Under the pieces are notes generated by a model that had not been told where the DNA came from, made no database searches, and was given only the letters and a program-made list of their open reading frames with translations. A DNA stretch of 64,000 nt from Acinetobacter sp. Ac_5812. Lineage in GTDB: Bacteria > Pseudomonadota > Gammaproteobacteria > Pseudomonadales > Moraxellaceae. Made by a program: the position numbers and the translations under genes. Of the stretch, positions 7,491-16,433 are shown piece after piece. Each line of letters begins with the position of its first letter. Within the stretch, counting starts at the first letter, position 1. Location: positions 111,086-175,085 of the forward strand of contig NZ_LXUK01000017.1 of NCBI RefSeq assembly GCF_013072695.1, given 5' to 3'.

Positions 7491-9059
7491 ATGACGACCA
7501 ATACTCAAATTACTGAAGATCGTATCCTTATTTTGGATTTCGGCTCTCAATATAGCCAGCTGATTGCACGTCGTGTACGTGAAGCGGGTGTCTATTCTGA
7601 AATGTATGCATTCGATATGTCTGAAGAAGACATTCGTGCGTTTAATCCGAACGGGATTATTTTATCAGGCGGCCCTGAGAGCGTACATGAAGAAGGAAGC
7701 CCACGCGCGCCGCAAGTTGTATTTGAATTAGGCGTACCAGTGTTGGGTATTTGCTATGGTTTACAAACCATGTCTGAACAACTTGGCGGTAAAGTAGAGC
7801 CAGGTACAGTACATGAGTTTGGTTATGCAGAAGTGGATATTCTAGTACGTGATCATTTAATTGGTAACTTGCAAGATCGCGAGAACCAACTTCACGTATG
7901 GATGAGTCATGGCGATAAAGTAAGTGCAATTCCGGAAGGTTTCCAAGTTACCGCAAGCACACCTAGCTGCCCATTTGCTGCGGTGAGTGATGAAACACGT
8001 CGTTTCTATGGCGTTCAGTTCCACCCAGAAGTGACTCACACGGCAAAGGGTGCTGAACTACTGTCTAACTTCGTACATCAGATTTGTGGTTGCCGCGGTC
8101 TTTGGACGCCTGAACACATTATCGACTTACGCGTAGAACAGTTACGTGCACAAATTGGCGATGAAAAAGTTCTATTAGGTTTGTCTGGTGGTGTGGATTC
8201 ATCTGTGGTTGCTGCGTTATTGCATAAAGCCATTGGTGATCAGTTGACCTGTGTATTTGTGGACAATGGTTTACTTCGTTTAAACGAAGGTGATCAAGTG
8301 ATGCAAATGTTTGCAGAAAACATGGGGATCCGTGTCATTCGTGCTGATGCTGAACAGCGCTTCTTAGCTGCGTTGGCAGGTGAAGTTGATCCTGAGAAAA
8401 AGCGTAAAATCATTGGTCGTGAGTTCATCGCAGTTTTTGCCGAAGAAGCACGTAAACTTGATGGCGTGAAATTCTTGGCACAGGGTACGATTTATCCAGA
8501 CGTAATTGAATCTGCTGCAAGCAAACAAGGTAAAGCACACGTGATTAAATCACACCACAACGTGGGTGGTTTACCTGATGATTTAGAATTTGAATTGGTT
8601 GAGCCATTACGTGACTTGTTTAAAGACGAAGTACGTAAATTAGGTACCACCATTGGTTTACCGCATAGCATGATTTACCGTCATCCGTTCCCAGGTCCAG
8701 GTTTGGGTGTGCGTATTTTGGGTGAAGTGAAAAAAGAATATGCAGATATTCTTCGTCTTGCTGACGACATCTTTATGCAAGAACTGCGTGACAGCGGTTG
8801 GTACGACAAAACTGCACAAGCATTTGCAGTATTCCAACCTGTAAAATCAGTGGGTGTGGTGGGTGATGGTCGCCGTTATGCATGGGTGATTGCACTTCGT
8901 GCCGTGGAAACCGTTGACTTTATGACAGCACGCTTTGCGCATTTACCGTATGATTTGGTTGATAAAATTTCAACCCGTATCATGAACGAAATTAAAGATG
9001 TTTCACGCGTCGTCTACGATGTTTCATCTAAACCACCAGCAACGATTGAGTGGGAATAA
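7491..9059 (+). CDS. guaA: GMP synthase (glutamine-hydrolysing)
   Basis: Converts XMP, glutamine and ATP to GMP, the last step of guanine nucleotide synthesis, in the cytosol. At 522 residues it has the normal length. The N-terminal class I amidotransferase has the nucleophile Cys88 in LGICYGLQ and the His/Glu pair in VQFHPEVTH. The ATP pyrophosphatase domain carries the PP-loop [10 protein letters not shown] near residue 227. The C-terminal dimerisation domain includes [15 protein letters not shown] and ends IEWE, as in other GuaA. No guaB adjoins it. A perfect terminator follows the stop. Confidence 0.98.
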   Translation: MTTNTQITEDRILILDFGSQYSQLIARRVREAGVYSEMYAFDMSEEDIRAFNPNGIILSGGPESVHEEGSPRAPQVVFELGVPVLGICYGLQTMSEQLGGKVEPGTVHEFGYAEVDILVRDHLIGNLQDRENQLHVWMSHGDKVSAIPEGFQVTASTPSCPFAAVSDETRRFYGVQFHPEVTHTAKGAELLSNFVHQICGCRGLWTPEHIIDLRVEQLRAQIGDEKVLLGLSGGVDSSVVAALLHKAIGDQLTCVFVDNGLLRLNEGDQVMQMFAENMGIRVIRADAEQRFLAALAGEVDPEKKRKIIGREFIAVFAEEARKLDGVKFLAQGTIYPDVIESAASKQGKAHVIKSHHNVGGLPDDLEFELVEPLRDLFKDEVRKLGTTIGLPHSMIYRHPFPGPGLGVRILGEVKKEYADILRLADDIFMQELRDSGWYDKTAQAFAVFQPVKSVGVVGDGRRYAWVIALRAVETVDFMTARFAHLPYDLVDKISTRIMNEIKDVSRVVYDVSSKPPATIEWE

Positions 9060-9065
9060 GACCAA

Positions 9066-9093
9066 GGGCAGGATGAAAATCCTGCCCTTTTTT
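9066..9093 (+). terminator. Rho-independent terminator of guaA
   Basis: A perfect 9-bp stem GGGCAGGAT/ATCCTGCCC with a GAAA tetraloop is followed by six T residues, 7 bases after the guaA stop. Confidence 0.93.
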
Positions 9094-9117
9094 ATGCGAT
9101 TGACAAAGAGGTCAAGT

Positions 9118-9900
9118 ATGTCTGAAACCTTGCAACTCGAACAGTTAACAGGATCTTTACAGCAGCTTTTGGGTGAATCCCTCTTTGCCATTTATCTGTA
9201 TGGTTCAGCTGTTGATGGCGGGCTAGGTCCAGAAAGTGATCTGGATGTTTTGGTTGTGGTGAGTCAAGCACTGACATTCCAGCAACGACAGCAACTGGCA
9301 GAAACCTTATTACACATTTCGCATCCGATTGGTACTGCACAACGTGCACTTGAAGTCACCATCGTACACAAAGATCATATTGTTTCGGGAAGTTATCCGC
9401 TCAGCTACGAACTGCAATTTGGGGAATGGTTACGGGAGGAATTAAGCCAAGGCAATATACTTAGCGAACATGCAGACCCAGATCTGAGTATTTTGCTGAA
9501 GAAAGCACAACTGCATCATCGTAGTTTGTTGGGGCCAAGTCTGACGCAGTGGTCAGCTGAGATTCCTGAACAGCAACTCTGGCAGGCGATGGCAGACACC
9601 TATCCATCGATTGTGGCGCATTGGGATGAGGATGCCGATGAGCGTAATCAAATTTTGGCCTTATGCCGTATTTATTTTAGTTTAGTGACGAACGAGATTG
9701 CACCTAAAGATCAGGCTGCGCAATGGGTGGTTGCTCAGTTACAACCGCAACATCAGCCTGTTTTGCAGCGCATGATCCAAGAATATAAAGGTAAGATAGG
9801 CAAGCAAAATTGGCAACAACAACATCAGGCTTTAGGTCCTGTTGTTGATTTCCTCAGTATGAAAATAAAAGTGCTTTTAGAGCAAAAAATACATAAATAA
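9118..9900 (+). CDS. ANT(3'')-type aminoglycoside nucleotidyltransferase
   Basis: A 260-residue nucleotidyltransferase of the AadA type, which adenylylates streptomycin and spectinomycin. The polymerase-beta motif is intact: G29-S30 in YLYGSAVDGG with D41 and D43 in ESDLDVLV, and the ALEVTIV strand supplies a likely catalytic acid. The C-terminal helical domain (about 155-255) matches the AadA fold. Acinetobacter species carry an intrinsic chromosomal ANT(3'')-II family, and the setting here (directly after guaA, no integron or IS) fits that. ATG 9118 is preceded by AGAGG; longer frames back into guaA are not credible starts. Whether it is expressed enough to confer resistance is not shown. 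Confidence 0.85.
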   Translation: MSETLQLEQLTGSLQQLLGESLFAIYLYGSAVDGGLGPESDLDVLVVVSQALTFQQRQQLAETLLHISHPIGTAQRALEVTIVHKDHIVSGSYPLSYELQFGEWLREELSQGNILSEHADPDLSILLKKAQLHHRSLLGPSLTQWSAEIPEQQLWQAMADTYPSIVAHWDEDADERNQILALCRIYFSLVTNEIAPKDQAAQWVVAQLQPQHQPVLQRMIQEYKGKIGKQNWQQQHQALGPVVDFLSMKIKVLLEQKIHK

Positions 9901-10027
9901 TAAACAGTAAAGGACATTGCTTGGATTGTTGCATGGATAAGACTTAGTATTGCAAGAACAGACTATTCAAGCAGGCACGATTAGACCTAACATCAGTCTA
10001 CGACTAAACCCAGATAGGGAGTGCCTT

Positions 10028-10957
10028 TTGAACCAGATTGTTGAAATGCAAACTTATATCGCTGTGGTTGAAGCAGGCAGTATTACCCACGCAGCGAAAC
10101 GTCTGGGCATTACCAAATCGGTGGTGAGCCAACGGATTCAACAATTGGAACAGCGTTTATCTGCCGCACTGATTCATCGTGGTCGGAGTATGTTGCTCAC
10201 CGAGGCTGGGCAGGAATTTTATCGGCAGTCGACCAAGATTCTGGCGGAGTTAAGTGACTTGGAAGCGTCTATTAGTGCTCGGCATGAGCATTTAAGTGGC
10301 AGTTTTCGTTTATCGGTACCACAGGCGTTTAACATTCAATTTCTCGCGCCTTATTTGGCGGAGTTCATGCAACTGTATCCTGAACTCAAGCTGGATATTG
10401 AGTCGAGTGATCAGTTCGTCAATTTGAATAATGGTCATTATGATGCAGCGATTCGGATGGGGGAATTACCCGATTCCAATCTAATCAGTCAAACGATAGC
10501 ACCGAATCATCATTATATTTGCGCAAGTCCAGACTACTTACAAGCATATGGAAGACCAACACATCCCAATGAGCTGTTGCAACATCGTGGTCTGTTGTAT
10601 TTGTCCCGAGAACCACATGGTATGTGGCAACTCCCTGTCGATGCTAAGAAGGCTTTTTTTCGCATTTCACCTTATCTGCGCACAGATAGTGGTCATCAAT
10701 TATTGGAAGCCGCCAAGCTTGGCTTGGGGATTGCGATTTTACCTAGTTTTCTTGCCGCAGACGCCATTTGCCAGCAGCAACTCAAGGTGATCTTGCCTGA
10801 GTTTTCTCCTTCGGGAGGCAATATTTCAGTGGTTTATCGCATGTCGAATCGAGCCACTCCTAAAATTCAAGCTTTGGTTGATTTTCTATCCAGAAAAATT
10901 GGCCATCCCACGCCTTGGGATAGCCAGATTCAGAGCACTTTGCAACAGTCGTCATAA
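10028..10957 (+). CDS. LysR family transcriptional regulator
   Basis: About 309 residues. The N-terminal winged helix-turn-helix is intact (MQTYIAVVEAGSITHAAKRL, then ITKSVVSQRIQQLEQRL), followed by the periplasmic-binding-like effector domain (AIRMGELPDS, LGLGIAILPSFLAA). It belongs to the branch with a single helix before the HTH. No ATG gives a normal N-terminus. TTG 10028 has AGGGAG six bases upstream and is the best start; a TTG at 9950 would add 26 unlikely residues. It points toward the aldehyde dehydrogenase gene, but a 349-base gap and a possible terminator separate them. Effector unknown. Confidence 0.85.
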   Translation: MNQIVEMQTYIAVVEAGSITHAAKRLGITKSVVSQRIQQLEQRLSAALIHRGRSMLLTEAGQEFYRQSTKILAELSDLEASISARHEHLSGSFRLSVPQAFNIQFLAPYLAEFMQLYPELKLDIESSDQFVNLNNGHYDAAIRMGELPDSNLISQTIAPNHHYICASPDYLQAYGRPTHPNELLQHRGLLYLSREPHGMWQLPVDAKKAFFRISPYLRTDSGHQLLEAAKLGLGIAILPSFLAADAICQQQLKVILPEFSPSGGNISVVYRMSNRATPKIQALVDFLSRKIGHPTPWDSQIQSTLQQSS

Positions 10958-10969
10958 GGTATTGTTCGG

Positions 10970-10996
10970 AAAAAGCGAATCATGGTTTTGCTTTTT
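10970..10996 (+). terminator. Possible terminator after LysR gene
   Basis: AAAAAGC pairs with GCTTTTT around a 13-base loop, 12 bases after the stop. It is short but T-rich at its 3' side. Confidence 0.4.
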
Positions 10997-11306
10997 GTGG
11001 TCTAGCGAACAAAAAACTTCATTTGGTAGGGTGTTTGCCTCGCTTTAACCCCTATTGATATCGGGTGATCTCAGAAGATCGGGAATTCAATCCGCATTTA
11101 CGCTAACGATGTATTGCCATCACAAGTCAAACCCATGAATCCAAAGTAACTTGCAAGTGTTGTTTAGAAATAGCATGGGTTGCAGTTTGGCAATTGCTTA
11201 GATTGTCGATTGTATGAGTGAAAGAGGATGGTGAACATGGTAGCAAACAAATATTTGATTGAGGACCCAGCCGATCTTCTCTTATTTTCATTTTTAGGAT
11301 GTGCAG
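10997..11306. other. Intergenic region upstream of aldehyde dehydrogenase
   Basis: About 310 bases with no recognisable gene or operator. The only open stretch is a 28-codon ORF (11228-11314, MVNMVANKYLIEDPADLL...), which has AAAGAGG ahead of its second ATG and overlaps the dehydrogenase start. It is too short to judge. Confidence 0.4.
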
Positions 11307-12764
11307 ATGAATAGACTAGCTAAAAACTGGATTAATGGTGAGTGGGTGGACTCTCATCAGCATATACAGTCGATAAATCCAGCAACATATGAAGTGATCG
11401 GGCAATATGCCAATGCGACGGTAGAGCAGGTGGAAGCTGCTATATGGGCAGCAAAGACCGCATTAAAAAAAACCGATTGGAAGCGTGACCGCCGTTTACG
11501 CGCAAAAGTACTCAATGAAATGGCCGATGCTTTTGAACGCCATGCAGATGAGTTGATTGAGATCCTTGCCACTGAAAATGGAAAAATTAAAGCAGAAGCC
11601 AGCTTTGAAGTGACGATGGTTCCTGCCAAATTACGTTATTACGCGGCATTAACCTTGACCGAGTACGGTAGAGCATTAGAACCAAAGCCAGGCAGCTATT
11701 CCATGGTTTTGCGTGAACCGATGGGTGTGTCTGGAATTATTGTGCCGTGGAATTCTCCAGTGGTTTTAATGATTCGTTCACTGGCACCTGCATTGGCCGC
11801 GGGCACTACAACAGTCATTAAGATGCCGGGTCAAACCGCACAAACCAATGCGGTGATCTCCCGAATTTTTTCTGAGCTTTCTTCATTACCACAGGGGGTG
11901 ATCAATCTTTTTAGTGAGTCAACTGGAGGTGGAGCACGCCTATTGGTTGAATCTGCAGATGTCCCTGTGATTAGCTTTACAGGCAGCACGGCAACTGGTA
12001 AGGCCATTTCGGCCACAGGTGCGCAACATCTGAAACGATTTGGCTTAGAGCTAGGGGGTAAAACGCCGATGATTGTGTTTAAAGATGCTGATCTCGATCT
12101 GGTCTTGCCGAAGTTAGAAAAAGCGCTCACCATCTTCGCTGGGCAGTTCTGTATGACTGGTTCACGTTTATTGGTGCAACGTGAGCTGGCAGATGAACTA
12201 AAACAGAAACTGGCTCAGCGCTTGGAAGCAGTTAAAGTTGGCCCTGCTGCTGATCCAAGCAGTGATATGGGACCATTGATCGACAAAAATAATGTAGCAC
12301 GTGTCGATGCGGTGGTTGAAAAAGCGATTGCCGAAGGAGCGAAGGTCATTGTTCGTGGTGGGCCGATCACTGAGGGTGAGTTGGCGAAAGGGGCTTTCTA
12401 CCGCCCAACCTTGCTTGAAGTGAATGATAATTCGATGGAAATCATTCAGGAAGAAACCTTTGGGCCAGTGCTGACTTTACAGGTGTTTGATACGGAAGCG
12501 GAAGCGATTGCGCTCGCCAATGACAATCAATATGGTTTAGCGGCTTCAATCTGGAGTCGTGATGTGGATTTACCGTTGCGGGTGGCGACGGAAATGGAAG
12601 CAGGCACGGTTTGGATCAATGATTGGGCTGTGGTTTATGATGAGTTTGAGGAAGGCGGTTTCAAAAATTCTGGACTTGGCCGAATGAATGGTATGGCGGC
12701 GATGGATGACTTTATTGAATATAAGCACATTACCATTTCAACCGGTATTTCTAGAGTGGAATAG
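11307..12764 (+). CDS. NAD(P)-dependent aldehyde dehydrogenase
   Basis: A 485-residue ALDH superfamily enzyme oxidising an aldehyde to its acid. Catalytic features are present: IVPWNSP (the Asn of the oxyanion hole), FTGSTATGK (cofactor loop), FGLELGGK (general base Glu) and FAGQFCMTGSR (nucleophilic Cys). The C-terminal EEGGFKNSGLGR is typical of the broad betaine/aromatic aldehyde branch. The substrate cannot be read off. The nearby gentisate cluster makes an aromatic aldehyde such as a hydroxybenzaldehyde possible, but the two units are separated by a terminator and a regulator. GTG 11301 is in frame; ATG 11307 with AGGA upstream is preferred. Confidence 0.88.
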   Translation: MNRLAKNWINGEWVDSHQHIQSINPATYEVIGQYANATVEQVEAAIWAAKTALKKTDWKRDRRLRAKVLNEMADAFERHADELIEILATENGKIKAEASFEVTMVPAKLRYYAALTLTEYGRALEPKPGSYSMVLREPMGVSGIIVPWNSPVVLMIRSLAPALAAGTTTVIKMPGQTAQTNAVISRIFSELSSLPQGVINLFSESTGGGARLLVESADVPVISFTGSTATGKAISATGAQHLKRFGLELGGKTPMIVFKDADLDLVLPKLEKALTIFAGQFCMTGSRLLVQRELADELKQKLAQRLEAVKVGPAADPSSDMGPLIDKNNVARVDAVVEKAIAEGAKVIVRGGPITEGELAKGAFYRPTLLEVNDNSMEIIQEETFGPVLTLQVFDTEAEAIALANDNQYGLAASIWSRDVDLPLRVATEMEAGTVWINDWAVVYDEFEEGGFKNSGLGRMNGMAAMDDFIEYKHITISTGISRVE

Positions 12765-12793
12765 GTGTTTTTTCAGTCATTGAATGAGATATC

Positions 12794-12826
12794 AAATAGC
12801 GCATCGATTTCGATGCGCTATTTTAT
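12794..12826. terminator. Bidirectional terminator between ALDH and LysR genes
   Basis: A perfect stem AATAGCGCATCG/CGATGCGCTATT with an ATTT loop, followed by TTATTTTA on the plus strand. It is placed between two convergent genes. Confidence 0.88.
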
Positions 12827-12845
12827 TTTAAGCTTACTCTAAGCA

Positions 12846-13739
12846 TTAGGCCGAGAACAGTTTAAAGCAAATTTGCCTTAACCACTGATTACTTGGGGTC
12901 TGATGGACACGTGAATGCCAGTGTTGTTTGACACTGAATTGAGGGAAATTATAAGGCGGTTCAAAAGTCTTGAGTCCACCTTGGGTCATAAAAACCCGCG
13001 CCAGATAGTGAGGGATTGTCGCAATGGTATCCGTATCTCGGACAATCAGACCAACTCCCAAATAACTCGGTAAACGCACCAGAATATTTCGATTGACGCC
13101 GTGTTTTTGCAACTCATGCTCCACCACATAATGTCCCCCCGTTGCCAAGATATCGACATGTAATTCCTGAGCGAACTCCAAAGCAGACAGGCTGGTTCCT
13201 ATCAGTCTCGGATGCTGTTGACTGGCGATACAGGTGTAATGTTGCTGAAACAGGGTTTGTTGGTAAAAACCAGCTTCCAACTGAGGGAGAAATCCAATGG
13301 CGAGATCAATATCTCCATTTGACATCATCGGTGCGGTTTGGCTATCAATTGGTAAAATTTCCAGTCGAATTGAGGGTGCATGCTGACGCATGTAATTCAT
13401 CAGACGTGGTAAAAACACCAAATGACTGATGTCGGTCATGCTGATACGGAATTGATAAGTCGAAGTTTGTGGATCAAAGTCAATATTGTAATTCTGGACT
13501 AATTTCAAGCGGTTTAAGATTTCGACAACCATCGGATAGATCTGTTGAGCAAGCTCAGTGGGCTGCATTTTATTTTCAATCCGCACAAACAATGGATCAC
13601 GAAAATGTGCTCTGAGTTTATTTAGTGCAATACTCAACGTGGGTTGACCAATACCCAACTGTTCCGCTGCTTTAGAAATACTTTTGTGCTGATAAATTTC
13701 AAAGAAAATTTTCAGCAGTCGTGTATCCAGATCAAACAT
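12846..13739 (-). CDS. LysR family regulator, probable activator of the gentisate operon
   Basis: A 297-residue LysR protein with a standard N-terminal HTH (FEIYQHKSISKAAEQL, IGQPTLSIALNKLRAHF) and an effector domain. The sequence DPLFVRIENKMQPTELA is typical of the NahR/LinR/NodD-like branch, which often senses aromatic acids. It is divergent from the gentisate dioxygenase gene across a 154-base gap containing a perfect dyad of T-N11-A form. From this position it is inferred to regulate gentisate catabolism. The inducer (gentisate or an upstream hydroxybenzoate) is unknown. Confidence 0.87.
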   Translation of the reverse strand: MFDLDTRLLKIFFEIYQHKSISKAAEQLGIGQPTLSIALNKLRAHFRDPLFVRIENKMQPTELAQQIYPMVVEILNRLKLVQNYNIDFDPQTSTYQFRISMTDISHLVFLPRLMNYMRQHAPSIRLEILPIDSQTAPMMSNGDIDLAIGFLPQLEAGFYQQTLFQQHYTCIASQQHPRLIGTSLSALEFAQELHVDILATGGHYVVEHELQKHGVNRNILVRLPSYLGVGLIVRDTDTIATIPHYLARVFMTQGGLKTFEPPYNFPQFSVKQHWHSRVHQTPSNQWLRQICFKLFSA

Positions 13740-13753
13740 GTCGATGAGCTACC

Positions 13754-13772
13754 GTATTGATTTTATCAATAC
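13754..13772. promoter_or_regulatory. Dyad operator for the divergent LysR regulator
   Basis: GTATTGAT-TTT-ATCAATAC is a perfect 8-bp inverted repeat with a 3-base centre and contains the T-N11-A pattern of LysR boxes. It lies 15 bases before the lysR start codon and about 120 bases before the gentisate dioxygenase start, the usual place for a primary recognition site. Confidence 0.65.
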
Positions 13773-13893
13773 AGCCTATTGTTTTTTGTGCATAGATTCA
13801 ACACATCCTGATTGTTACATTGAGCCAACACCGAATATTGATGAAATTATCGTCATTATTATTGTGCTCCATGGGCAGAAAAAGGAATGACAT

Positions 13894-14955
13894 ATGGAAC
13901 CTTTAGGCACGCTAGAAGAGCTACCCGAACGTTATCGTGAGGAGCTGAATGCGTCAAATCTGGTGCCGTTATGGCCTAATTTACGAAGCTTTATCCCACC
14001 CAATAAGCCAAGACCACAAACGGTCGCAACAGCTTGGTATTTTCATCAGATTAAGCCTCTATTACTGGAAGCTGGGGAGCTAACGCCGATCGAAAAGGCC
14101 GAGCGTCGTGTCTTGGCACTCGCTAATCCAGGGCATGGTTTGGAGAATATGAAGGTCAGTCCAGCCATGTATTTAGGTATGCAATTGTTGCTTCCGCAAG
14201 AGTGGGCACCTGCACATCGACATGCACCGAATGCGGTGCGCCTCATTGTTGAAGGAGAGGGTGCCTATACCACGGTCGAAGGGCAAAAATGCATTATGGA
14301 ACATGGCGACATGATCCTGACGCCATCTGGTTTGTGGCATGAGCATGGACATGATGGTGATCAACCGGTGATCTGGATGGATATCCTTGATTTACCGCTG
14401 GTTTATTACATGGAAGCTTCTTTTGTTGAAGAGGGCCGCCGTCAGGAAGTAGATCGGATTAATCAAGGTTCTACGCCTCAATATGCAGCAGGTATTGTAC
14501 CGACTCCGCATTTTAGTCGTGAAGATGCCCCTTATCCGATGATGCGTTATGCCTGGAAAGACACCAAAAAAGTACTAGATGCTTTAGCTGAAAAAACTGG
14601 CTATCAGGATCCGTTGCAAGTGGCCTATGTCAATCCTGAAACAGGGAAAGACTGTCAGAACATTCTGGGTTATTCAGCTTTACTCCTGCGTCCGAATGAA
14701 ACCCTGTCTTTGCCTTTGCGTTCCACTGCACAGGTCTTTCATGTGATTGAAGGTGGCCTGACCATTCAGATTGATCAACAGGACTTCCATTTAACCCAAG
14801 CAGATACCGCATGTGCGCCATGTTTTGCTGTTATTGATTTAATCAATACATCTGCGCAGCCATGCTATGTGTTTATTGCCGATGAGGCCCCTTTGCAACG
14901 CAAATTAGGCCTGTATTCGATACGTGACCGTCATGCTGAAGGAGTGAGTCCATGA
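13894..14955 (+). CDS. Gentisate 1,2-dioxygenase
   Basis: Opens the ring of gentisate (2,5-dihydroxybenzoate) between the carboxyl- and hydroxyl-bearing carbons, giving maleylpyruvate; it uses Fe(II). The 353-residue protein is a bicupin. Its N-terminal cupin shows iron-ligand candidates H108 and H110 (PAHRHAPNAV) and the paired WHEHGHDG (H149, H151). The C-terminal cupin (about 255-340) lacks these His ligands, as is usual. Downstream genes are the next two steps of the pathway, and the isomerase start overlaps this stop (ATGA). The divergent LysR is the likely regulator. Confidence 0.93.
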   Translation: MEPLGTLEELPERYREELNASNLVPLWPNLRSFIPPNKPRPQTVATAWYFHQIKPLLLEAGELTPIEKAERRVLALANPGHGLENMKVSPAMYLGMQLLLPQEWAPAHRHAPNAVRLIVEGEGAYTTVEGQKCIMEHGDMILTPSGLWHEHGHDGDQPVIWMDILDLPLVYYMEASFVEEGRRQEVDRINQGSTPQYAAGIVPTPHFSREDAPYPMMRYAWKDTKKVLDALAEKTGYQDPLQVAYVNPETGKDCQNILGYSALLLRPNETLSLPLRSTAQVFHVIEGGLTIQIDQQDFHLTQADTACAPCFAVIDLINTSAQPCYVFIADEAPLQRKLGLYSIRDRHAEGVSP

Positions 14956-15587
14956 AACTGTATGGTTTTTTCCGTAGTGGCACATCGCACCGTACCCGCA
15001 TTGTCCTGAATCTCAAGGGTTTGGATTATGAGACGAGCTATGTATCGCTAGCGAAAAATGAGCATCATCAAGCAGCTTTTCAAAGGCTCAATCCACAAGG
15101 TTTTGTTCCTGTATTGGAAACGGAAGCAGGCACGTTATTACAAAGCCCTGCCATTATCGAATGGTTAGAACAGCAATACCCTGAACCAGCCCTGTTACCA
15201 GCAGATGCATTGGGTAAAGAGAAAGTACGTGCCATTGCAGCCTTGATTGGATGTGATATTCATCCCTTAAACAATAAGCGTGTACTGGAGTATTTACGCC
15301 AGCTTGGACTGGATCAGAATCAGATCAATGCTTGGTGTGCCAAGTGGATTCAGGATGGCTTTTCAGCCTTAGAGCACCTATTGGCTGAAGATTCAACTCG
15401 GGAAAAGTTCTGCTATGGCCAGCAAGTCAGCATTGCTGATGCCTATTTGATTCCACAAGTCGTATCGGCACAACGCTTTCAGGTCGAGCTGTCGGCTTAT
15501 CCTCAAATTAATGAAATTTATCAGCATTGTATGACCCTCGACGCGTTCCAGAAAGCTGCACCTGAACAGCAAGCCGATGCGTTTTAA
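14952..15587 (+). CDS. Maleylpyruvate isomerase (zeta-class GST fold)
   Basis: Isomerises maleylpyruvate to fumarylpyruvate, normally with glutathione as cofactor. The 211-residue protein has a thioredoxin-like N-terminal domain with the zeta-class motif RSGTSHRTRI (S9, S12, R14), the QGFVPVLE cis-proline segment and LLQSPAIIEWLE glutathione contacts, then an all-helical C-terminal domain. The homologous maleylacetoacetate isomerase is the alternative, but the gentisate context decides for maleylpyruvate. The start overlaps the dioxygenase stop by four bases, so translation is probably coupled. Confidence 0.9.
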   Translation: MKLYGFFRSGTSHRTRIVLNLKGLDYETSYVSLAKNEHHQAAFQRLNPQGFVPVLETEAGTLLQSPAIIEWLEQQYPEPALLPADALGKEKVRAIAALIGCDIHPLNNKRVLEYLRQLGLDQNQINAWCAKWIQDGFSALEHLLAEDSTREKFCYGQQVSIADAYLIPQVVSAQRFQVELSAYPQINEIYQHCMTLDAFQKAAPEQQADAF

Positions 15588-15623
15588 GGCTCTGATTTAA
15601 CCTATATCAACAAGGAATATGCC

Positions 15624-16325
15624 ATGACTTTTATTTTCCAGCCAATGACACCCGCGGGCCTGTTTATTCATGGCTCAGATCAGCAATTTCCAGTACGTCG
15701 TGTCTATTGTGTCGGGCGTAACTACGCTGCCCATGCACGTGAAATGGGCTTTGATCCAGATCGTGAGCCGCCATTTTTCTTTTGTAAGCCGAACGATTTA
15801 GAGTCAATTGTACCAGTCAATCAAGATGCAGTAGAGATTCCTTATCCAACCGAAACCTCAAACTATCACTATGAAATTGAGTTGGTGGTGGCGATGGGAC
15901 GTGATGCTAAAAATGTTTCGGTCGAAGATGCCGTAAATTACATTTATGGTTATGCCGTTGGTTTGGACATGACGCGCCGTGACTTGCAAATGAGTATGCG
16001 TGAAAAAGGGCGTCCATGGGAAATTGGCAAAGCATTCGATTTTTCAGCGCCGATCGGCCCCATTCACCCGATGACGGAAACTGGTGAAATCAATCAGGCT
16101 GATATTCATTTGACTGTGAATGGTGAAACCGTACAACGCAGTGATATCACCCATTTGATCTGGTCAGTTGCTGAAACCATTGCCAATCTGTCGACCTTAT
16201 TTGAACTCAAAGCGGGTGACTTGATCTTTACAGGTACGCCTGAAGGGGTTGGTGCTGTGGTTCGTGGTGATGTGATGCGTGCGGAGATTACAGGTCTAAC
16301 AGGCATCACCGTGAATGTGAAATAA
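15624..16325 (+). CDS. Fumarylpyruvate hydrolase (FAH family)
   Basis: Splits fumarylpyruvate into fumarate and pyruvate, the last step of gentisate degradation. The 233-residue protein is a single FAH catalytic domain. Seen are VYCVGRNYAAHAREMG at the start, the metal-binding acids in YHYEIELVVAMG, the GYAVGLDMTRRDLQ segment, and the C-terminal FTGTPEGVGAV. It has AAGGAA upstream and sits 36 bases after the isomerase gene, in the same operon. Confidence 0.92.
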   Translation: MTFIFQPMTPAGLFIHGSDQQFPVRRVYCVGRNYAAHAREMGFDPDREPPFFFCKPNDLESIVPVNQDAVEIPYPTETSNYHYEIELVVAMGRDAKNVSVEDAVNYIYGYAVGLDMTRRDLQMSMREKGRPWEIGKAFDFSAPIGPIHPMTETGEINQADIHLTVNGETVQRSDITHLIWSVAETIANLSTLFELKAGDLIFTGTPEGVGAVVRGDVMRAEITGLTGITVNVK

Positions 16326-16350
16326 CTCACTTGATCTGAGTGGTTTAAAC

Positions 16351-16391
16351 AGGTGCTCAAACTGAACAATAAATAGAGTTGAGCACCTTTG
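16351..16391 (+). terminator. Intercistronic hairpin between hydrolase and MFS genes
   Basis: AGGTGCTCAA pairs with TTGAGCACCT around an 18-base loop, followed by TTG. With no long T-run it is more likely a partial terminator or mRNA-processing structure than a full stop. Confidence 0.4.
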
Positions 16392-16433
16392 CTAAGGATT
16401 GCACTAGCCAGGGTATTGGCAAAAGGAGTCGTT

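Noticed and set aside
9118..9900. Mobile resistance cassette
   Set aside because: No attC-like site, integrase, or IS flanks the gene, and base use resembles its neighbours.
11228..11314. A 28-codon ORF just before the aldehyde dehydrogenase
   Set aside because: It has a plausible ribosome site, but it is too short and shows no attenuator-like codons or hairpins, so it is not called as a gene.
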